A DNA stretch of 10,020 bases, taken from contig CAJJMF010000089.1 in NCBI GenBank assembly GCA_905192805.1, positions 1 to 10,020 of the forward strand, given 5' to 3'. Position numbers and translations under genes: made by a program. Each line of letters starts with the position of its first letter. Positions within the stretch are counted from its first letter, which is position 1. The notes under the pieces are model-generated. The model worked only from the letters and a program-made list of their open reading frames with translations, made no database searches and was not told the origin of the DNA. Shown here in pieces: positions 6,801 through 10,020 of the stretch. The DNA is from an uncultured Sutterella sp. Its GTDB lineage: Bacteria; Pseudomonadota; Gammaproteobacteria; Burkholderiales; Burkholderiaceae_F.

Positions 6801-8269
6801 TGGTGCTCAACAACGCGGTCGAATTCAGTGCGTCGATGAACTTTGGCGATGCGGTTCGTTTTGCCACGATCCGTCAAGCGCGCGACCCGTTCCGCAGTGG
6901 GACCGTGATGGGTAAGGTGGTGCGTGGGCTCTACGTGGGCAACATCACGATTGAACGTCGCGATGTCAGCACGGATCCGCTCAATACCGACGCGAACAAC
7001 CAAGCGATCGATGGTGACGCCGAGGCAATTGCCGCCCAAACGAAATTAGGGCCGAACGCTGGGGAGCGCTACCGAATGGCAACGCTCGATACGGTGGCCG
7101 AAGCGGCGCGTGAAGGCTCGCAAGCGACCTCGGAACGTCAAGTGCGTCGTGTGCGTCGGGCGGTCCTCACGGCGACGGAGGATGCGACGGCAGAGACGAG
7201 CGACGCAACGGTCACGACGAGCGTAGAGGCTCATGACACCCCGCAAAACGTCTATTTGGTGTTGAACCGCACGGAAGATCTCAGTGATGGGGCCCGTGGG
7301 AACGAGCAAGCAGTGGCCGCGAGTTGGCACGTGGCGACCTTGATCGACACGTTCACGAAGCGTGCGGGTCAGATGCAATACATGGAACGCTATCCCGAAA
7401 AAGACGTCTGGGCGCGGGCGACCTACCATCGCTCAACGTACGATGATGCGGGACGCTTACAAGGCGGAATCTTTGAGTTTGGCCACCGTCGCGAAGTGGA
7501 TCATACGATGACGCATGAGCACAATGACCGCCACTATCGTAGTGTGGCCTTGGGCTACGGTGAATTCCACGAAAAGATGGCGGATCTCTCAGGCAAGAGT
7601 ACGATTCAAGACTTCCACGGGGCCTTCTACGACACGTTTGAACGGCGTCCTGGGTTGGACGAACTCGAACAGTTAGAACCTTGGGAGCGGGATCAGTATT
7701 GGTGGCGTGACTCCTACGCAAAACTTCACTACGTGCGCTCGGATATTCGTGAAACCGAACGCCTGACGGGCGAAGTGAACCAAGGACACTACCACCGCTG
7801 GAGTGCCAATCTGAGTACGGAATATGGTTTCAAGAAGCCCTTGAGCGAAACGTGGTCGTTTTTGCCACAAGCGCAACTCCAGTTCACGTGGTTAGGGGAA
7901 GCTGAGTGGACGGATACGCACGGAAACCGTACCTTTGTCGACAACACCTGGAGTTTGATTGGGCGCGTTGGGTTTGACGTGGCACGCGAATGGGGTGACG
8001 CTAAAGAAAAGCGCTTCTATGCCAAAGCCTCGTTGCTGCACGAATTTAATTCGCATGCGAACCTGACGATGGAAAGTGGGGGTGGCGTTGTGGCGCCCGT
8101 CTATCGCTCGTCACTCGATACCCGAGGAACGTGGGGCGTCATTGGGTTAGGCTATACCCATAAGATAAAACGCGATCAGGTCTTCTTTGCGGATGTGGAA
8201 CGCACGGTGGGCTCAGGGCTGAGCAACCAGTGGAGTGTGCGTGCAGGCTACACGTGGTCGTGGAAATAG
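3824..8269 (+). CDS. Type Va autotransporter, large beta-helix-like passenger
   Basis: This 1481-aa protein is a classical autotransporter. It has a long signal peptide with a basic n-region of about 34 residues and a hydrophobic core ending near Ala52/Ala53 (SVKAAEV). The passenger runs from about residue 54 to 1100, then a linker/helix region to about 1190, then a C-terminal beta-barrel of about 290 residues that begins near VWARATYHRST. The passenger has many G-x-N-x-V-type turns (GDNTVD, GENRVTV, GKGNRVTV, TGNIVTV, GEGNNTV), as in right-handed beta-helices. No serine-protease GDSGS or other catalytic motif is visible, so adhesion or surface structure is the likelier role. Only two close cysteines (329 and 333) stand out in the passenger. 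The protein ends YTWSWK, one Lys beyond the usual terminal aromatic. The ATG at 3824 follows GAGGAG (3812-3817) at 6 nt. The frame is open back to a GTG at 3665, but without a ribosome site. Confidence 0.92.
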   Translation: MTFSHVSLGVKHRALGDKRTVCRAHAQPSTRLAKTLLSVALMSAMALMSVKAAEVIDDRHAEAVDYGTPLTSINAPDGYRLKANSLSIPSFKIEGSPVTVELGSGGLTVRDNYSLVAQGRRLEFVGTGANAASLNGQQSINVNGGTLNFNQMGEIAWQGYYWVHNAGHSTIADTNRFAGEKLYVQEGAELMVTRVGDLTVGGQVDISGSGSWQIEDTQSVNVTSAFQLQQGSYRVNDVERLTQARSTYVGDVSVENVGALTFTAPQAILSANSGDSHHWLNIGSVTLDMAPQPLSTFPNFLTGFYASNSDNWIQTGAFTSDVRYQASSCTGVCTFEAIKSYASLYSVGKLQIDVSGDTVIRSNSDVPLPLVSGTGFGQANGLTRIGDRSVALMRVGMAADGTPGELTLNTEGTNTFAFYDLEANLTPQEPQGFLIAHLYAYRGRLAVTGAANTFTFDRQRDTSPDGIINLATWWGFSTAVNSFSGGDVEVNATQGDNAIVNDKPASYVRGVSVSPYNAEAWISLEAPQGMNRIVLAPIFPETVNHVEDNLLGDTTGVYAALYARPSSVPDTLSWDRAHVRLDAQGNAVTLRTTSRDSFGVSAANGAYAELLARSGDNTVDMATRQLINGYHHFGLYANGTARVSEVAPLGENRVTVSTHGTGNEGPLVGYTRGVMVFDKGEAYLTGKGNRVTVESSLEANVTDGSAGIAIHNEGRVHLLATETGNIVTVNAKDGVGLSIEPTPSGERSGAEITLEALGEGNNTVEATRALLVRLGSVTMTTEAGENRLVAERDAIVIEPHYLPDTGRVTIDGKQTIVAKTGLAINAQPTAEEWFDIQLHYAQDSRIQGDLYALNGVATDISPRNAAEPGTMTLDGNAMFFHGARLDLTLTPGSHWSGNATDYTALGVTNQVAGRIALTMQDDTLWHFTGMSMLKSVSGRGGTIAFGTREDQLGKALYIDQLTGSQRFAMTLSKDASRSDMLYINEASDDAQTLVLNNAVEFSASMNFGDAVRFATIRQARDPFRSGTVMGKVVRGLYVGNITIERRDVSTDPLNTDANNQAIDGDAEAIAAQTKLGPNAGERYRMATLDTVAEAAREGSQATSERQVRRVRRAVLTATEDATAETSDATVTTSVEAHDTPQNVYLVLNRTEDLSDGARGNEQAVAASWHVATLIDTFTKRAGQMQYMERYPEKDVWARATYHRSTYDDAGRLQGGIFEFGHRREVDHTMTHEHNDRHYRSVALGYGEFHEKMADLSGKSTIQDFHGAFYDTFERRPGLDELEQLEPWERDQYWWRDSYAKLHYVRSDIRETERLTGEVNQGHYHRWSANLSTEYGFKKPLSETWSFLPQAQLQFTWLGEAEWTDTHGNRTFVDNTWSLIGRVGFDVAREWGDAKEKRFYAKASLLHEFNSHANLTMESGGGVVAPVYRSSLDTRGTWGVIGLGYTHKIKRDQVFFADVERTVGSGLSNQWSVRAGYTWSWK

Positions 8270-8282
8270 TACGGGAAGCTCA

Positions 8283-8308
8283 GGTGGGGAGGATAAAACC
8301 TCCCCACC
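8283..8308. terminator. Perfect 10-bp hairpin between convergent genes
   Basis: GGTGGGGAGG (8283-8292) and CCTCCCCACC (8299-8308) are perfectly complementary around ATAAAA, 13 nt after the autotransporter stop. There is no T-run on either strand, so it is a strong 3' structure that probably marks the end of the autotransporter mRNA and perhaps also of the convergent small-gene transcript. Confidence 0.6.
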
Positions 8309-8335
8309 GCGTTACTGGGCTAGTCTGTGCGTCGC

Positions 8336-8352
8336 ATGCGTGCTCAACGCAT
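8336..8352. other. Small hairpin downstream of the small-gene array
   Basis: ATGCGT (8336-8341) pairs with ACGCAT (8347-8352) around a 5-nt loop, in the gap between the last array gene and the autotransporter hairpin. It may contribute to the 3' end of the minus-strand array transcript; it has no T-run. Confidence 0.25.
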
Positions 8353-8388
8353 CACGGGAGTGAGAAGAGGAGGGCGTCCTCGGGAGGA

Positions 8389-8586
8389 CTATTTCTCCGT
8401 GGGGGAGGACGCTGCTTGGGCTTTGGCCTCGGCTTCGGCCTTCTTTTTGGCTTCTTCCTCGTCGGCTTTTAGAGAGAGCGCTTCTAATCTTCGCCCGAAT
8501 TCGGCGGGTGAGATCGTCGAGATCGTCGTTCCCCGACGGCCAAACCTCTTGCGGAATTCTTCCGTGGACACTATCTTTGCTGCCAT
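8389..8586 (-). CDS. Array small protein, copy 1 (GRRG type), hypothetical
   Basis: This 65-aa protein of unknown function is the last gene of the array transcript. It begins MAAKIVSTEEFRKRFG, has GRRG in place of the GPMP of most siblings, then the family core TTISTISPAEFGRRLE, an Ala/Lys/Glu-rich helix and the ending SSPTEK. No signal peptide, membrane segment or cysteine is present, so it is probably cytoplasmic and largely helical in its C-terminal half. AAGGAG precedes the ATG by 8 nt. Its N-terminal half and upstream spacer are nearly identical in DNA to those of copy 6 (9674-9871), while its core-to-middle part (PAEFGRRLE) matches copy 2. The TAG stop overlaps an inverted repeat (8376-8389). 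Confidence 0.8.
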   Translation of the reverse strand: MAAKIVSTEEFRKRFGRRGTTISTISPAEFGRRLEALSLKADEEEAKKKAEAEAKAQAASSPTEK

Positions 8587-8647
8587 TGTTTGCTCCTTTT
8601 AAGTCATCTGTGGTCACATCGCGTTGGTAGGCGGTGTTTGGGTGGAT

Positions 8648-8839
8648 TTACTTCTCGGTGTGTGAGGATGTCGCTTGGGCTTTGGCTTCGGCTTTCTTTT
8701 TGGCTTCAGCCTCTTCGAGCTTTGTGGCGTGCTCTTCTAGTCTTCGCCCGAATTCGGCGGGTGAGATCGTGGAAATCGTTGTGGGCATGGGACCGTATTT
8801 CTTGCGGAATTCTTCCGTGGACAATATCTTTGCTGCCAT
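8648..8839 (-). CDS. Array small protein, copy 2 (GPMP type), hypothetical
   Basis: At 63 aa this is the shortest copy. It reads MAAKILSTEEFRKKYG, then GPMPTTISTISPAEFGRRLE, a charged stretch HATKLEEAEAKKKAEAK and the ending SSHTEK. A strong AGGAGGAG Shine-Dalgarno lies upstream, and the 61-nt spacer to copy 1 is the family standard. The PAEFGRRLE variant is shared only with copy 1, whereas the N-terminus matches copy 4. The charge is high but close to balanced (about 12 Lys/Arg against about 10 Glu). I do not recognise the family and see no catalytic or metal-binding motif. Confidence 0.8.
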   Translation of the reverse strand: MAAKILSTEEFRKKYGPMPTTISTISPAEFGRRLEEHATKLEEAEAKKKAEAKAQATSSHTEK

Positions 8840-8900
8840 TGTTTGCTCCTCCTAAATCGATTGTGGTCACTTCGCCTTGGTAGGCGGTGTTTGGACGGTT

Positions 8901-9098
8901 TTACTTCTCGGTGTGTGGGGATGTCGCTTGGGCTTTAGCTTCCGCTTCGGCCTTAGCTTTGGCTTCCTCAGCCATTCGTTTTGCCCAGCGTTCACGAGAG
9001 CGTCTGGCGAACTCTTCAGGTGAGATCGTGGAAATCGTTGTGGGCATGGGACCGAATCTCTTGAGCGCTTCTTCGCGTGTAATCACTTCCACTTTCAT
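8901..9098 (-). CDS. Array small protein, copy 3 (MKVEV variant), hypothetical
   Basis: This 65-aa member has a distinct N-terminus, MKVEVITREEALKRFG, but keeps GPMPTTISTISPEEFARR. It then follows the RSRERWAKRMAEE middle segment shared with copies 5 and 7 and ends SPHTEK. Its Shine-Dalgarno is AGGAG within TAGGAGAAGC. The spacer in front of this gene (toward copy 4) is the only abnormal one, 51 nt and poorly conserved, so both the N-terminus and the upstream region differ from the other units. The unusual leading segment looks like an independent variant of the same pattern: a hydrophobic residue, then an S/T residue, then x-E-E. Confidence 0.8.
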   Translation of the reverse strand: MKVEVITREEALKRFGPMPTTISTISPEEFARRSRERWAKRMAEEAKAKAEAEAKAQATSPHTEK

Positions 9099-9149
9099 TG
9101 TTTGCTTCTCCTAAATCGTTGGCGGTTACTCCGCTCAGATATGCGAACT

Positions 9150-9350
9150 CTATTTTTCCGTGTGGGAGGGCGTTGCTTTGGCTTTAGCTTCCGCTTCAGC
9201 CTTTTCTCTGGCGAGTCGCTCTGCCTTTAACTTGTGAGATCTCTCGACCCACAGTCTGGCGAACTCTTCAGGTGAGACTGTGGAAATCGTTGTGGGCATG
9301 GGACCGTATTTCTTGTGGAATTCTTCCGTGGACAATATCTTTGCTGCCAT
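9150..9350 (-). CDS. Array small protein, copy 4 (MAAKIL type), hypothetical
   Basis: This 66-aa member starts MAAKILSTEEFHKKYG, continues GPMPTTISTVSPEEFARL, then the middle segment WVERSHKLKAERLAREKAE and the ending PSHTEK. The middle segment is shared almost base for base with copy 6, while its N-terminus is that of copy 2. This shows segments being exchanged between units. The ATG follows AGGAGGAG in the standard spacer. It stops with TAG, as copy 1 does, whereas the other copies use TAA. Function unknown. Confidence 0.8.
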   Translation of the reverse strand: MAAKILSTEEFHKKYGPMPTTISTVSPEEFARLWVERSHKLKAERLAREKAEAEAKAKATPSHTEK

Positions 9351-9411
9351 TGTTTGCTCCTCCTAAATCGATTGTGGTCACTTCGCCTTGGTAGGCGGTG
9401 TTTGGATGGTT

Positions 9412-9612
9412 TTACTTCTCGGTGTGTGAGGATGTCGCTTGGGCTTTAGCTTCCGCTTCGGCCTTGGCTTTGGCCTCTTCCTCAGCCATTCGTTTTGCCC
9501 AGCGTTCACGAGACCGTCTAGCAAACTCTTCAGGTGAGACCGTGGAGATGGTCGTGGGCATGGGACCGTATTTCTTGATCCATTCCTCCTTGCTCAATAT
9601 GGTCACTGGCAT
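9412..9612 (-). CDS. Array small protein, copy 5 (MPVTI variant), hypothetical
   Basis: This 66-aa member has the N-terminus MPVTILSKEEWIKKYG, a Trp variant of the usual EEF motif. GPMPTTISTVSPEEFARR follows, then RSRERWAKRMAEEEAKAKAE and the ending SSHTEK. The middle and tail match copies 3 and 7. The upstream spacer is 61 nt with AGGAGGAA before the ATG. Despite the changed first 15 residues, the hydrophobic/acidic pattern is preserved, which argues that this part is under selection rather than drifting. Function unknown. Confidence 0.8.
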   Translation of the reverse strand: MPVTILSKEEWIKKYGPMPTTISTVSPEEFARRSRERWAKRMAEEEAKAKAEAEAKAQATSSHTEK

Positions 9613-9673
9613 TGTTTGTTCCTCCTAAATCGATCGTGGTCATTTCGCCTTGGTAGGCTGTACTGGGGTGGTT

Positions 9674-9871
9674 TTACTGCTCGGTGGTGGACGTTGCTAG
9701 GGCTTTGACTTCCGCTTCAGCCTTTTCTCTGGCGAGTCGCTCTGCCTTTAACTTGTGAGATCTCTCGACCCACCGTCTGGCGAACTCTTCGGGTGAGATC
9801 GTGGAGATGGTCGTTCCACGACGGCCAAACCTCTTGCGGAATTCTTCCGTGGACACTATCTTTGCAGCCAT
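9674..9871 (-). CDS. Array small protein, copy 6 (GRRG type), hypothetical
   Basis: This 65-aa member has the same N-terminal half as copy 1 (MAAKIVSTEEFRKRFG, then GRRG and TTISTIS) and the same middle segment as copy 4 (WVERSHKLKAERLAREKAE). It ends TSTTEQ, the only complete copy without a terminal Lys. The spacer upstream of it and the one upstream of copy 1 share the variant CTCCTTTTAAGTCATCTG (plus-strand reading), which gives an AAAAGGAG Shine-Dalgarno. N-terminal type and spacer type therefore travel together. Function unknown. Confidence 0.8.
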   Translation of the reverse strand: MAAKIVSTEEFRKRFGRRGTTISTISPEEFARRWVERSHKLKAERLAREKAEAEVKALATSTTEQ

Positions 9872-9932
9872 TGTTTGCTCCTTTTAAGTCATCTGTGGTC
9901 ACTTCGCGTTGGTAGGCGGTGCTGGGGTGGTT

Positions 9933-10020
9933 TTACTTCTCGGTGGTGGACGTTGCTTGGACATGAGCTTCCGCTTCGGCCTTAGCTTTGGCTTCCTCAG
10001 CCATTCGTTTTGCCCAGCGT
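9933..10020 (-). CDS. Array small protein, copy 7 (partial, N-terminus outside window)
   Basis: Reading back from a TAA at 9933-9935, the last 28 residues are visible: RWAKRMAEEAKAKAEAEA, then HVQATSTTEK. They match the middle and tail of copies 3 and 5, except for HV where those have KA, and the STTEK ending resembles copy 6. The 61-nt spacer to copy 6 is standard. The N-terminus lies beyond the right edge of the window, so the array has at least seven members. Confidence 0.75.
   Translation of the reverse strand, partial: RWAKRMAEEAKAKAEAEAHVQATSTTEK

Larger units (their letters stand above)
8389..10020 (-). repeat. Tandem array of seven small paralogous genes
   Basis: Units of about 252-262 bp repeat head to tail on the minus strand. 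Each holds one gene for a 63-66-aa protein plus a spacer. Five of the six spacers are exactly 61 nt, and the one between the genes at 8901 and 9150 is 51 nt and diverged. Every gene has its own strong Shine-Dalgarno (AGGAG or AAGGAG) followed by GCAAACA and ATG, so the array is probably read as one polycistronic mRNA from a promoter right of the window. Units are mosaics: coding segments and spacer types recur in different combinations. The array continues beyond the right edge. Confidence 0.9.

Noticed and set aside
4142..7876. Long minus-strand open frames under the autotransporter gene
   Set aside because: They are shadows of a GC-rich gene, lack ribosome sites and known domains, and are Arg/His-rich as expected for antisense frames.
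8634..9628. Plus-strand open frames with similar proteins (8634-8855, 8887-9114, 9398-9628)
   Set aside because: They resemble each other only because they are antisense to the repeated minus-strand genes; they lack ribosome sites, while the minus-strand frames all have strong ones and conserved protein patterns.
8389..10020. CRISPR array or simple satellite
   Set aside because: The repeat unit is about 260 bp, contains intact reading frames and has conserved spacers, unlike CRISPR.

Overview
The window reads as a stretch of a moderately GC-rich Gram-negative chromosome. The best guess is a host-associated betaproteobacterium of the Sutterella/Parasutterella type. This rests on the style of the large autotransporter, the periplasmic chalcone-isomerase-like protein and the iron-locus gene order, not on any rRNA or marker gene, so the taxonomic call is inference.

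Positions 1-2640 (+ strand) hold the 3' part of a transport operon: the last codons of an upstream gene, an FtsX/MacB-type permease, its ABC ATPase, and an exported thioredoxin-fold protein with a CAGC active site. This order (permease, ATPase, thioredoxin) matches the distal part of the Campylobacter p19-type iron-uptake locus (Cj1661-Cj1665), where an ABC exporter-like complex and thioredoxins accompany an FTR1 permease and the P19 protein. The proximal genes would lie left of the window. The operon ends in two hairpin structures, the second followed by a T-run.

Positions 2640-3390 carry a monocistronic gene for a secreted chalcone-isomerase-like protein, with a perfect 16-bp palindrome in its leader and a clear intrinsic terminator.

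Positions 3390-3823 are non-coding: a GC-rich part with three copies of a GGYAAxCGACY motif, then a very AT-rich promoter island with a near-consensus sigma70 promoter and a leader of about 217 nt. This drives a 1481-aa type Va autotransporter (3824-8269) with a long signal peptide, a beta-helix-like passenger with many G-x-N-x-V turns, and a C-terminal beta-barrel. A perfect 10-bp hairpin follows it.

Positions 8389-10020 (minus strand, convergent with the autotransporter) are the most unusual part: at least seven tandem paralogous genes for 63-66-aa proteins, the seventh cut by the window edge. Each has its own Shine-Dalgarno, and five of the six spacers are exactly 61 nt. All copies share a TTIST(I/V)SP(A/E)EF core and an Ala/Lys/Glu-rich tail, and are mosaics of a few interchangeable N-terminal and middle segments. 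I do not recognise the family.
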